32,314 nucleotides of DNA from a virus. The notes below the pieces were generated by a model that saw only the letters and a list, made by a program, of their open reading frames with translations, had not been told where the DNA came from and made no database searches. Of this stretch, positions 8,237 through 16,429 are shown one piece after another. Location of the stretch: positions 1-32,314 of the IMG/VR virus record IMGVR_UViG_3300008952_000181. One strand, written 5' to 3'. How positions within the stretch are numbered: the stretch's first letter is position 1; each line of letters begins with the position of its first letter. The position numbers were made by a program, and so were the translations under genes.

Positions 8237-10066
8237 ATGAGCCATGGCAACGAACTGTGGTTAGACAGCCGGCATATTAGCCTATTTGATGTGCCAGAGC
8301 CTACGGAGGTCACAGCCGCGTTTCGTTACAATTTTTTTGTTCGTGATGAGAAGACGAATTCATCCGGTATGCCCGAATTCCAAGGCGTGCCTGCCGAAGA
8401 GACTCAGAGGAGTATAGAGGCTGGCAACCTAGACCGTCGCATACCCAGATACGTAGAAATAAACTTTGCTCCGGCGACCGCCGGGTTTCATAACATACGA
8501 GACTTGTTAGGCCAAGGTGTGCTTGTCGAAAATAAAGGCATGGTGCAATCGGAAGCGTCCATAACTACTGGCAGGGATGGCGTATTAAGTTTTCAAGAGC
8601 CAGCTATACAGAGTAGAATAGCAGACAAAGCGACTCTTTTGTTACAACTGCTAGGGGCTGAAAGCAATAACCCCTCTGAATTCGAATTGATAACTAACTT
8701 GGAACCAGCTATAGACTCTAAAAGATTGATTGAAATACTAGCAGTCAATTCTAATGCTGGAAAGCGGTTGGTGAATGATGTAGGCGACGCAATTGCCAGG
8801 CCAGTGTTCAGAAAAGCATCCGCAGCGATCATTGATGGGTTAGTAGATCGCCGTTTATTACAGTCGTTCTTTGGCAGTAATTACTCCGTTTCAGGACGAT
8901 CCAAGTCACATTTGGTTGAAGTAGCAAAAGATGACGCATTAACATTTTTGCCTTTAGGTTGGGATGATTCTAGTGAAGATGCTGACGCCCCGCTAGTGCG
9001 AGCCTTCCAGTCTTATGACATTCCTAACTATAGCTCCATAGTAAAGTCGGTGACGATAGGTTACATCATAGAAAGGAGGGAGATGACCCCAGCCGGCACC
9101 GTTAGTGGATTAGAGCACTTCTATGTGGAAGCTGGCCCTAATTTGACACAGACCAGTTATCGTTTTCTAGATACGCAAGTTTTGTACGGGAGGGGTTATT
9201 ATTACACTGTGAAAACCGTAGCCTTAGTATCTGTAGAGACGCCAACACAACCGATCGAGCTAACCACCTGGTCAGAACGTATAAATGATACTCCTACAGA
9301 ATGCCTATTCCTTCTTTCTTCTAGAGGGGAGACGACTCCCGTTATCCGTACTGTCGAAACCGTGCCGCCGCAGCCTCCAGACGGCATCTTTTATAGGTTC
9401 AATTACGGTAATGATAAAGGCATGTACATCACATGGCAGACTCCGGTGGGTAAGCAACGAGATACCAAGTACTATCAAATATTCCGACGCAGGAGTATCC
9501 ATGAGCCGTTTGCTTGCATTGCAGAGATAGATTTCGACAATTCAGAAATTCGATCTGCCAAAAAAGAGAGGGTGGATCCATCGAGAGTGATTCGGTCAGA
9601 CGGCCCTAAGACTGCTTTCATGGATCCCGAGTTCGAGATCTCTTCAGCTTACATCTATGCAGTAGCCGCAGTAGATGCGCACGGCCTGTCCTCAGGATAC
9701 AGTGCTCAAACCATGGTGCGCCTTAACGAATACGGCACCGAATTAGAATTGACGCGCGTATCACAAGCTGGAGCACTCAAGCAATATCCTAACTTTTTTA
9801 TAGATCCTAATCTAGATGAGAACTTGTTTGTAGACAGCCTAACCGATGACTCTATGCAGTGCAGCAAAAAGTCTTCTGTAAGTATTTATTTTACTCCAGA
9901 TGCAGTTAGGTTTAGCACAGCCGGTGAAGGATATCCTTTATTAGCGCTCAGGCCTGGAGGGCTTTACAAGCTACTGTTGTTGAATGTTGATAGGCAAAAA
10001 TCATCAATTGTAGATTTGGAGATCAATGATCTACGAACCTCTCCAAATTCATCGGAGGCTTCATGA
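8237..10066 (+). CDS. Virion structural protein with two fibronectin-III-like domains
   Basis: I choose the ATG at 8237, one base after the previous stop, with GGAGG at 8221-8225. A TTG at 8201 would add 12 residues inside the upstream gene. The 609-residue product has an N-terminal half of unknown fold. A first beta-sandwich lies at roughly 258-341 (VTIGYIIERREM, YGRGYYYTVKTVALVS). A clear fibronectin-III pattern follows at roughly 375-498 (GMYITWQTP, YYQIFRRRS, AYIYAVAAVDAHGLSSGYSA). The strand order with conserved W, Y and the AVDAHGLSS loop is diagnostic of the fold. Probably surface exposed on the virion and involved in adhesion or decoration; the exact location is unknown. Confidence 0.7.
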   Translation: MSHGNELWLDSRHISLFDVPEPTEVTAAFRYNFFVRDEKTNSSGMPEFQGVPAEETQRSIEAGNLDRRIPRYVEINFAPATAGFHNIRDLLGQGVLVENKGMVQSEASITTGRDGVLSFQEPAIQSRIADKATLLLQLLGAESNNPSEFELITNLEPAIDSKRLIEILAVNSNAGKRLVNDVGDAIARPVFRKASAAIIDGLVDRRLLQSFFGSNYSVSGRSKSHLVEVAKDDALTFLPLGWDDSSEDADAPLVRAFQSYDIPNYSSIVKSVTIGYIIERREMTPAGTVSGLEHFYVEAGPNLTQTSYRFLDTQVLYGRGYYYTVKTVALVSVETPTQPIELTTWSERINDTPTECLFLLSSRGETTPVIRTVETVPPQPPDGIFYRFNYGNDKGMYITWQTPVGKQRDTKYYQIFRRRSIHEPFACIAEIDFDNSEIRSAKKERVDPSRVIRSDGPKTAFMDPEFEISSAYIYAVAAVDAHGLSSGYSAQTMVRLNEYGTELELTRVSQAGALKQYPNFFIDPNLDENLFVDSLTDDSMQCSKKSSVSIYFTPDAVRFSTAGEGYPLLALRPGGLYKLLLLNVDRQKSSIVDLEINDLRTSPNSSEAS

Positions 10067-10116
10067 ATCAGCTAAATTGTATTTTTTTTGACGATTTACG
10101 GCAAATCAAGGCATAC

Positions 10117-10124
10117 TATATTTA
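10117..10124 (+). promoter_or_regulatory. Candidate late-promoter-like element TATATTTA
   Basis: In the 74-base gap before the gene at 10141, a CTATATTTAC element at 10116-10125 lies 16 bases before the ATG, ahead of a GAGAGG ribosome site (10129-10134). The same CTATATTTA word recurs ahead of the scaffold gene (28068-28076). It differs at two positions from the T4 late consensus TATAAATA. A TTGACG at 10088-10093 could act as a host-type -35, but the spacing to a -10 is poor. Whether it functions is untested. Confidence 0.3.
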
Positions 10125-10140
10125 CAATGAGAGGTAAGAA

Positions 10141-10848
10141 ATGGGATTTTTAGATCATTCAACTAATAACATAATCATCGATGCCGTATTAACAGACGAA
10201 GGGCGCCGGCTACTTGCGAACAATATGGGAGCGTTTCAGATAGCATTTTTTTCGTTAGCAGATGACGAAGTAGATTATAGCATCATAGAAAAGTTTGGAA
10301 GAGCTGTAGGGAAGGAGAAGATCGCCAAGAATACCCCTATTTTCGAAGCACAAACGCAAGCACCTCTTGCGATGAAGCACAGGCTATTATCTCTGGCTGA
10401 TCCTACGATAGTCAGGCTTCCTACTCTTAGTTTGACTAGTGATGCCACTAACGTAATCACCTTTAATCAGACTAACGGGCCTACGGCGAAAAGCGTAAGG
10501 CTAGAACAACAGATCGAAGGCGAGACTCGAATCCCAGCTGGGCTTTCGGACACTAGTTTTCGCGTGGAAGTGCCTAATAGATTTATAATCGTCGACGTCC
10601 CCGGCGGCCCTACGTCAGTAGACCCAATTTCTCAAGTGGCCACTTATTTCGTCGGCACATCTAACAGCGTCAATGATTCCAATGGTGCGATCGTTGAATT
10701 TATTATGAGGCTCCAGAGTCTAGACAACACTAGTTATAGCATCTACGGAAATTCCGGCGACAAGAACAAGATCACTGGAGTAGTTTCTGTGACAGGCGAG
10801 CAATCAGGCATTCGGAAGGAATTCACCATCATAATAAGAAAGACGTAG
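10141..10848 (+). CDS. Virion structural protein, paralogue of the 607-1581 product
   Basis: 235 residues, ATG preceded by GAGAGG six bases upstream. The N-terminus (MGFLDHSTNNIIIDAVLTDE, then AFQIAFFSLADDEVDYSII) is a motif I recall from uncharacterised structural proteins of T4-like marine phages. It aligns in pattern with the first 45 residues of the product at 607. The middle contains NTPIFEAQTQAPLAMKHRLL, matching the FFEATNRF segment of that paralogue. The C-terminal half is beta-rich (RVEVPNRFIIVDV, FTIIIRKT). It opens a sub-block with its own possible promoter, followed by two proteins sharing a C-terminal module. Probably a tail or baseplate-linked component; not proven. Confidence 0.7.
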   Translation: MGFLDHSTNNIIIDAVLTDEGRRLLANNMGAFQIAFFSLADDEVDYSIIEKFGRAVGKEKIAKNTPIFEAQTQAPLAMKHRLLSLADPTIVRLPTLSLTSDATNVITFNQTNGPTAKSVRLEQQIEGETRIPAGLSDTSFRVEVPNRFIIVDVPGGPTSVDPISQVATYFVGTSNSVNDSNGAIVEFIMRLQSLDNTSYSIYGNSGDKNKITGVVSVTGEQSGIRKEFTIIIRKT

Positions 10849-10861
10849 TAAAGGCAATATA

Positions 10862-12241
10862 ATGGCATTGACAGGCGGCAGTTTTAAAGCAATCAGCGCA
10901 GGCGATATTAAGGTTCGTCAATCGACGCTGAACCAGTTAGTAGATGTGATCCAAGAAGACGTTTCTGGGTCTGCAACTAGAAGAAAGTATCAAGTGTTCG
11001 TGACTGGCGGCGTAGGCCCAGGAGTTACCAGTTCACTGTTTCAGACCATATATGATCAAGACTTCTCCCTACAGACAGCGAATGCCATTCTAGACATGAC
11101 GGTTGGTCTATATGTCTCTGGCGGGGTTGTGACAGGCTCCGCTACAGGCCAGGATTCTGCCGGCAAGTTGCTGTTTCCTTCCAACAGCCTGATGATGAGG
11201 GAGAAGGTTGATGTCTATAAGCAGTATGCTGCCAACCTCCTGGGCGACGCGAACGCTGCCTTTGCTGCCCCCTTTGGGAGTGCAGTTCGCGGCAATCAGA
11301 TCGACGAAGCACTCTTCCTCTCTTTCAAGCGGCTGTTCTCGCGAGACCAGATCAAGCGAGAGACATTTGCGATCCGGATATATCGCAGCGGCGCGTTGGA
11401 CGGATCGCCCAATACGGGCAAGGCGGGCACCGGGCACTTTCCTCAGTGGGCCAGTGGTGCCATGAACAACGGCGAGGCCTCGGCCATAAACGGATACACC
11501 GGTTCGAACCTGGCCGTGACGTCTCCTTCTGGCAGCGCCATATTCAGCGACATCGGTGCGGCTTCTAACGTTCGCAGAGGCTTCGGCGGTGGCTTCGGCA
11601 ACATAGTCAATGCTGCGAATACGGCTGAGACGGTGGGGCTGATGTTCTACGATGCCGGTACCGCTGTATTCGATATGCGAAAAGTGTTCTTCTATGATCA
11701 GCACATGAGCGGCGTGATCAAATCCATGTCCCTCGCCGGGACGATAAACAGCGCTTCCATCCCGACCGGCCATACCGTGATGGGCGCGTGTTTGGTGGAG
11801 AAGGGCGACCCGACCCCACACACCGGATCTACCGGTGCATTCAAGGGTTTCGGCAACACCATAGCCAAGTTCATCCCGGACTTCCTTGTTTCGGCATCCA
11901 TCGATCAGATCGTTGATCACGTCGCTTCGACTCGATTCCAATCGGGCTCGCTCACAGCGAGCACGTTCCAGAACGTCACCAACATCAATTCGACGTTGAT
12001 ATTCTGCAGAGCTACAGCAGACGAGTTCAATTTCTCTACCAACCCTTCTTACACGAATGCGAATGGGAGAATTCGGGTGATCGACGTCGGACAAGAAAAT
12101 ACGCAACGATCTTTTGCGTTCCCGACGACAGTAGGTTTGCACGATCAACATGGAAGACTTTTGGCAGTTGCAAAGATGTCTAGGCCCATTGAGAAGAACG
12201 ATGAGAAGGACATCACTTTCCGAATACGGTTGGACTTCTAA
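10862..12241 (+). CDS. Virion structural protein with C-terminal module shared with the 12256-14880 product
   Basis: 459 residues, ATG with AAAGG about nine bases upstream. The N-terminus (about 1-75) and the last 40 residues (GLHDQHGRLLAVAKMSRPIE, then ITFRIRLDF) look like conserved modules. The ending matches the close of the next gene's product (GINLHDNNFNVIGRANFAQP, then VVKLRMDF). The central part is Gly/Ser/Ala-rich (RRGFGGGFGNIVNAAN) and its DNA is much more G+C-rich (41 of 60 bases at 11401-11460). No catalytic motif or membrane segment is visible. I believe this ending is widespread in structural proteins of large T4-like phages, which supports a virion role. Which virion part is unknown. 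Confidence 0.7.
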   Translation: MALTGGSFKAISAGDIKVRQSTLNQLVDVIQEDVSGSATRRKYQVFVTGGVGPGVTSSLFQTIYDQDFSLQTANAILDMTVGLYVSGGVVTGSATGQDSAGKLLFPSNSLMMREKVDVYKQYAANLLGDANAAFAAPFGSAVRGNQIDEALFLSFKRLFSRDQIKRETFAIRIYRSGALDGSPNTGKAGTGHFPQWASGAMNNGEASAINGYTGSNLAVTSPSGSAIFSDIGAASNVRRGFGGGFGNIVNAANTAETVGLMFYDAGTAVFDMRKVFFYDQHMSGVIKSMSLAGTINSASIPTGHTVMGACLVEKGDPTPHTGSTGAFKGFGNTIAKFIPDFLVSASIDQIVDHVASTRFQSGSLTASTFQNVTNINSTLIFCRATADEFNFSTNPSYTNANGRIRVIDVGQENTQRSFAFPTTVGLHDQHGRLLAVAKMSRPIEKNDEKDITFRIRLDF

Positions 12242-12255
12242 AAGGGGCCGCTTGA

Positions 12256-14880
12256 ATGGCCATCATCCGCCTAACCGATGATAACTTCGAACGACTAGAG
12301 CTTCTCGCGAACCCAGAGAGGAAGTTTACATCATCCTCGATAGGCTCCGCTGGGACCGGCTCTATCGCTCCCAGCCTAGCATCGTCTGGCATCACCGGAT
12401 CCGTTCCTCTTTTCGCGGATGCTACGTCTGGCATCAAGGATCTCGAGCGTACTTTTGGGGAGGCCTTCACCGAGCGCTCTGCGCGCCAAGGGGAACTGGG
12501 ATCGATCTCTGCATATTTTGCCAATAACATTGACGAGTTTAGAAACGAAATAGTCGTGGTCGAAGCTCAAGGTCTGGTTGCTCCCGAAGACTCCCAAGTC
12601 ATCTTATGGCCTTTCATCGATCCGGGTGCGGCATACCCTTATCCTTTCCGACCTGCCGGGCCATCCAACGTGCGTCCTCCGCTAACAAGGTACTTGAGGA
12701 TGGTGAACAGCGCATCTGCTCCTGCGCGCCTGTCTAAACGCCAAGAGGTGCTTAGATTCACTCCTGGTGTCACCCTTGAATCAAATTTTTTGAGAAAGAC
12801 TGTGGTCAAAGACGTGCTGTTTCCGTATTGGCGCAAACATTACCCTTCTGCTCAATGGGCTTATTCCAATTATCACTGCCTGAACTTTGTGACTGGAGCC
12901 AACCTATCAACCAGTTCAGTGATGATATATCCGGCTGGCACTGGATCGCTTTCTCCGAACGTCGTCGGCAATCCTTATGGGCCGTCCAAAGCGTTTACTT
13001 TTGATTTTTATATCAATCCTAGATACTCGTCTGAAAGTCCAGGTGGCGTCTTCAAAGCCGGCACTATTCTGCACATGTCATCTTGTTATGCAGTCAGCTT
13101 AGTTACCGGTACCTCTATGGGTCCAGATGGAAAAAAGGATGGATTTAGGCTATTACTGCAGCTCAGCTCGAGTGCTAACATAAGGCCTAGCTCATGTGCT
13201 ATATCCGGCAATAAAGTCACTACCAGCATGTCAGGCGAAGACGCTAGTCAACTATATGTCTCCTCAGATAATTCACTCAAAAGGAATTATTGGCACCACG
13301 TGGCTATACGGTGGGGTGGCCCGCTAGTCAATAACGGCACCGGTTCTTTCGTCATTGACGGCACCATTGATAATCGTTTTGTGATAAGCTCTTCTAGTAT
13401 CATGCAGACGACATCTTCAGGGGGGTTTGCTAATCCGGATGGCCTGTTTGTGGGCAATTTTTACGAAGGAAGCAACTCTGGCACGAGTGCGATCGCTTAT
13501 TTTTTCAATCCTGCAGCTAGTCGTGACGAAGGAGTAGTAAATTTTAGTAATGACCTAGCGAGCCAAGATCCACTAAGTTTTACTTTTGAGCACCCTCTGA
13601 ATGCAGAGGTACACGACCTTAAGATCTATAACAAATTTAAAATTACAGATGAGATTCTGACTAGCTCTGAAAAGGGGACATCTCTCACTAAGAACCTGCT
13701 GTTCTACGTGCCCCCTCTTTTTACCAAAGATTCGCGTACAAGACTAGTGTTACAGACTCCGTTTTTTGACACCCTAACTTCAACTGAAGATCCTTTTAAT
13801 GTGGCTCTATCTTTCGGCATCGGCGGATTCGAAGTCAATACGGAGAATTTTGTCAGAGATTTTGTAACTAATCAATACCCTAGGCTGTTGCATCTGTCTG
13901 CAGCAAGAATAGATACTGCAGTACAAATTCCTAGGACTGCAAATTACTTATTGTATGAGTCTGGCTCTACTATCAAGCGCAATGTTACCATTCTTCCCTG
14001 CGATAATGGGAGGTTTTTTCCTAATTACGATTTAATAAAAAAATCTCCTGCCCAAGGTCTTTCTAACATAGCTTCTGGGACGTCTTCGACTGCGAATTTT
14101 AGCGGTTCTTTTGATGATAGGTTCGTCGATGATTTTGGGGTCAAGGATTATTCGCTGATCAATTTAAGGTCCCTAGTATCAACAGCTAGTATCGTTCCTG
14201 GATTAGTTTCCGTTCCCGCTGCGCCGTCCACAGGTTCGATTTTGCCTTCTATTCTTTCTTCGTTGGAAGGTGCCACTCCTGAAGATCCGGGTATTTCCCC
14301 TGGTAGTACGCTGACCGTGCTTCAAAGGACCCACGATCCTAGTTCTAACGAGGTGGTATTTTTCGACATGTCTAACATGTTTTACGGAGAGAAGATAGAG
14401 CCTGGGACAGTAGTTCTCGAGGATCTGTGCGTGTCCGGAACTCACGGCCGCATGACTTTTAAGGTCAAAGATGACTCCCGCGGAAACCTCTACAGGGCTG
14501 ACGGTTTATCTTCTCATGCAACTTGGGCATCAATTGGTAACGTTCTCTACGAAGAAGGCATAATCGTGATAAAGACTCCGCATATGCCGTTTTTTGGAAA
14601 AGACGCATTTAGGGTATCTTTTTCTGGCCATCGCAATGTCTACGTCCTAGAAGTCACGGTCCCAGCTAAGGCGTCGCTGTTCAATTCATCTACTAATCCT
14701 ACATACCGAGATTTGGCTCCGACTACATACGATAACGAAATAGCCAAAAGGTTTTCTTATCTGACTGGAATAAATTTGCATGATAACAATTTCAACGTGA
14801 TAGGCCGAGCTAATTTCGCACAACCTATTATCAAGAGGGAGTCTGACAAGGTGGTCGTTAAATTGAGAATGGATTTTTGA
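12256..14880 (+). CDS. Large virion protein with LamG/concanavalin-like domain
   Basis: 874 residues, ATG with AAGGGG about ten bases upstream. Residues about 250-465 show a LamG-type jellyroll pattern: FTFDFYINPRY, a strand with GFRLLLQLSSS, the signature NYWHHVAIRWGG, FVIDGTIDNRF, and the closing HDLKIYNKFKITDEI. In the concanavalin A-like superfamily such domains often bind carbohydrate, so contact with the host surface is plausible. The last 40 residues (INLHDNNFNVIGRANFAQP, then VKLRMDF) repeat the C-terminal module of the upstream protein. The stop overlaps the following start by one base. Probably a tail-fibre, baseplate or capsid-surface protein; ligand unknown. Confidence 0.7.
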   Translation: MAIIRLTDDNFERLELLANPERKFTSSSIGSAGTGSIAPSLASSGITGSVPLFADATSGIKDLERTFGEAFTERSARQGELGSISAYFANNIDEFRNEIVVVEAQGLVAPEDSQVILWPFIDPGAAYPYPFRPAGPSNVRPPLTRYLRMVNSASAPARLSKRQEVLRFTPGVTLESNFLRKTVVKDVLFPYWRKHYPSAQWAYSNYHCLNFVTGANLSTSSVMIYPAGTGSLSPNVVGNPYGPSKAFTFDFYINPRYSSESPGGVFKAGTILHMSSCYAVSLVTGTSMGPDGKKDGFRLLLQLSSSANIRPSSCAISGNKVTTSMSGEDASQLYVSSDNSLKRNYWHHVAIRWGGPLVNNGTGSFVIDGTIDNRFVISSSSIMQTTSSGGFANPDGLFVGNFYEGSNSGTSAIAYFFNPAASRDEGVVNFSNDLASQDPLSFTFEHPLNAEVHDLKIYNKFKITDEILTSSEKGTSLTKNLLFYVPPLFTKDSRTRLVLQTPFFDTLTSTEDPFNVALSFGIGGFEVNTENFVRDFVTNQYPRLLHLSAARIDTAVQIPRTANYLLYESGSTIKRNVTILPCDNGRFFPNYDLIKKSPAQGLSNIASGTSSTANFSGSFDDRFVDDFGVKDYSLINLRSLVSTASIVPGLVSVPAAPSTGSILPSILSSLEGATPEDPGISPGSTLTVLQRTHDPSSNEVVFFDMSNMFYGEKIEPGTVVLEDLCVSGTHGRMTFKVKDDSRGNLYRADGLSSHATWASIGNVLYEEGIIVIKTPHMPFFGKDAFRVSFSGHRNVYVLEVTVPAKASLFNSSTNPTYRDLAPTTYDNEIAKRFSYLTGINLHDNNFNVIGRANFAQPIIKRESDKVVVKLRMDF

Positions 14881-15443
14881 TGATATCGTTAGGATTAGAC
14901 GTTTCGACATCTATTACTGGTTTTTGTCTAGTGGACACAGAAGCTCCACTCGAATCGCGGTTGATCCGAGCTGGCGGCATTATAACGAGTAATAAAAAAG
15001 ATTTCTATTCTAAAGCGCTTGAGGTCCGCCGTGTGTTTAGTGACTTACACAACAGCATGACGATTGAGAGCGTGGTAATCGAAGAGAACTTGCAAGCTTT
15101 TAGACGGGGGTTATCTTCTGCCAAAACTTTGTCGACGCTAGCTAGATTTAATGGCATCGTTTCTTTTTTGGCGCAAGATATTTTTGGTGTTTCGATTGAT
15201 AGGTTGAATGTTAACAGCGCAAGGTCGCAGCTGGGTGTGAAACTAGATAGAAAAAGTGATGTCCCTATCAAAGAACAGATTCTACTTTGGGTAAAAAACA
15301 TGCCAGAGTTTGAAGCTTTTGATTGGCCTATGAAGACCCTCAAGAGCGGTCCTAGGAAGGGGCAGATCATTCACGCTCCTGAATGTTTTGACATTGCAGA
15401 TGCTGCTGTAGTATGTTTTGCCAGTCTAGAACTTGAACAATAA
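14880..15443 (+). CDS. RuvC-like Holliday junction resolvase (RNase H fold)
   Basis: The ATG at 14880 shares its A with the upstream TGA, giving 187 residues (a TTG one codon earlier is less likely). RuvC-family enzymes cut four-way DNA junctions using four acidic residues in an RNase H fold. Here they are seen as D7 (LGLDVSTSITGF), E68/E69 (VVIEENLQAF) and a C-terminal D171-x-x-D174 (CFDIADAAVV), the same D-x-x-D spacing as in RuvC. T4 itself uses the unrelated endonuclease VII (gp49), so this would be an analogous replacement that trims branched DNA before packaging. Adjacent primase and Mre11-Rad50 genes fit recombination-coupled replication. Family call fairly sure; substrate inferred. 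Confidence 0.8.
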   Translation: MISLGLDVSTSITGFCLVDTEAPLESRLIRAGGIITSNKKDFYSKALEVRRVFSDLHNSMTIESVVIEENLQAFRRGLSSAKTLSTLARFNGIVSFLAQDIFGVSIDRLNVNSARSQLGVKLDRKSDVPIKEQILLWVKNMPEFEAFDWPMKTLKSGPRKGQIIHAPECFDIADAAVVCFASLELEQ

Positions 15444-15463
15444 GTGAAAGCTTTTAGATTTAG

Positions 15464-16423
15464 ATGATGGGTCTCGAAAGGGACATAAAAACTCTACTGG
15501 ATCGTGCCTTTGGAAAAGGGCTGCTCTCTAGAGATGGCATAAACTATGCTTTGTGCTGTCCTGCGTGTAATGATTCTCGTAGAGGCAAAAAGAAGCTGAT
15601 AGTGCGTCTAGACGATGGACGATACCACTGTTGGGTGTGTGGAGCCAAGGGCTCGAACGTTCTTTGGTTGATATCCAAGTTTCGATCAGATCTCTTGAGC
15701 GACCGCGATCACATAGACTTCAGGAAGTTACACGACGATCCGGGGGAAACCTCTCCGGATATCTCTCTCCCTCCAAAAGCAGTGATGCTAGGGAGCAGCA
15801 GGATCCAGCCCGACCCAGACATTCAGGCCGCCAGGAATTATCTGATCAAGCGAGGCTTGGATCGGAAGGATATGTGTCGATGGCGCATACTGTCCTGTTC
15901 CGTAGGCCGATTCCGCCGCCGCGTGATCATTCCTTCTTTTGATAGTGAAGGAAACCTGAATTACTACGTCACACGGACGATCGATGCGACTAAAAAAATG
16001 AAGTACCAAAATGCGGATGTTCCTAAAGCCGAAGTCATCTTTAACGAACTTGACATGGATTGGGCTAAAGAAGTGCTTTTGGTTGAAGGGGTTTTTGATG
16101 CGATCAAATGCCCAGAAAACACGTTGCCCATTCTAGGGTCTAGTTTCTCTAAGCGATCGATGGTATTGCGTACCCTGATGAAGCATCAGACGCCGTGTGT
16201 GGTCTCTTTGGACCCTGACATGAAGCAGAAGGCCTACAAGATAGCAGACCTGCTAGTTTCAGCTGGCTGTTCCGTAAGGATTGCTTTTGCGCCGACTGGG
16301 AAAGATTTAGGTGATCTTACGAAGAACGAAGTTTCGAAGCTCGTAAAATCGGCACCGGCGTACAACGATATGATGAGGATAACACACAAGATCAGCGAGA
16401 TAAAATCCGGCTCGTTGCTGTGA
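15464..16423 (+). CDS. DNA primase, DnaG/T4 gp61 type
   Basis: 319 residues; two successive ATGs (15464, 15467) with no clear ribosome site. The N-terminal zinc-binding domain shows C32-x2-C35 and C56-x2-C59 (LCCPACNDS, YHCWVCGAKG), a four-cysteine version of the CHC2 finger. The Toprim domain has E208-G209 (VLLVEGVFDAI), D250-x-D252 (VVSLDPDM) and a later acidic pair, DLGD (281-284), which coordinate metal in DnaG-type primases. Length is close to T4 gp61. It should synthesise RNA primers for lagging-strand replication, normally with a gp41-type helicase not found in this window. It lies between the resolvase and Mre11-Rad50 genes, probably co-transcribed. Confidence 0.87.
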   Translation: MMGLERDIKTLLDRAFGKGLLSRDGINYALCCPACNDSRRGKKKLIVRLDDGRYHCWVCGAKGSNVLWLISKFRSDLLSDRDHIDFRKLHDDPGETSPDISLPPKAVMLGSSRIQPDPDIQAARNYLIKRGLDRKDMCRWRILSCSVGRFRRRVIIPSFDSEGNLNYYVTRTIDATKKMKYQNADVPKAEVIFNELDMDWAKEVLLVEGVFDAIKCPENTLPILGSSFSKRSMVLRTLMKHQTPCVVSLDPDMKQKAYKIADLLVSAGCSVRIAFAPTGKDLGDLTKNEVSKLVKSAPAYNDMMRITHKISEIKSGSLL

Positions 16424-16429
16424 AATAAT

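Noticed and set aside
10088-10119. Sigma70-type promoter (TTGACG with TACTAT)
   Set aside because: The spacer would be 20 bases, outside the usual 16-18, and the shorter-spaced CATACT is a poor -10.
11108-12151. A 347-codon open frame on the minus strand opposite the 10862-12241 gene
   Set aside because: It lies wholly within a G+C-rich part of a well-supported forward gene. Its translation is Arg/His/Glu-rich with no domain, and every other gene in the window is on the + strand.
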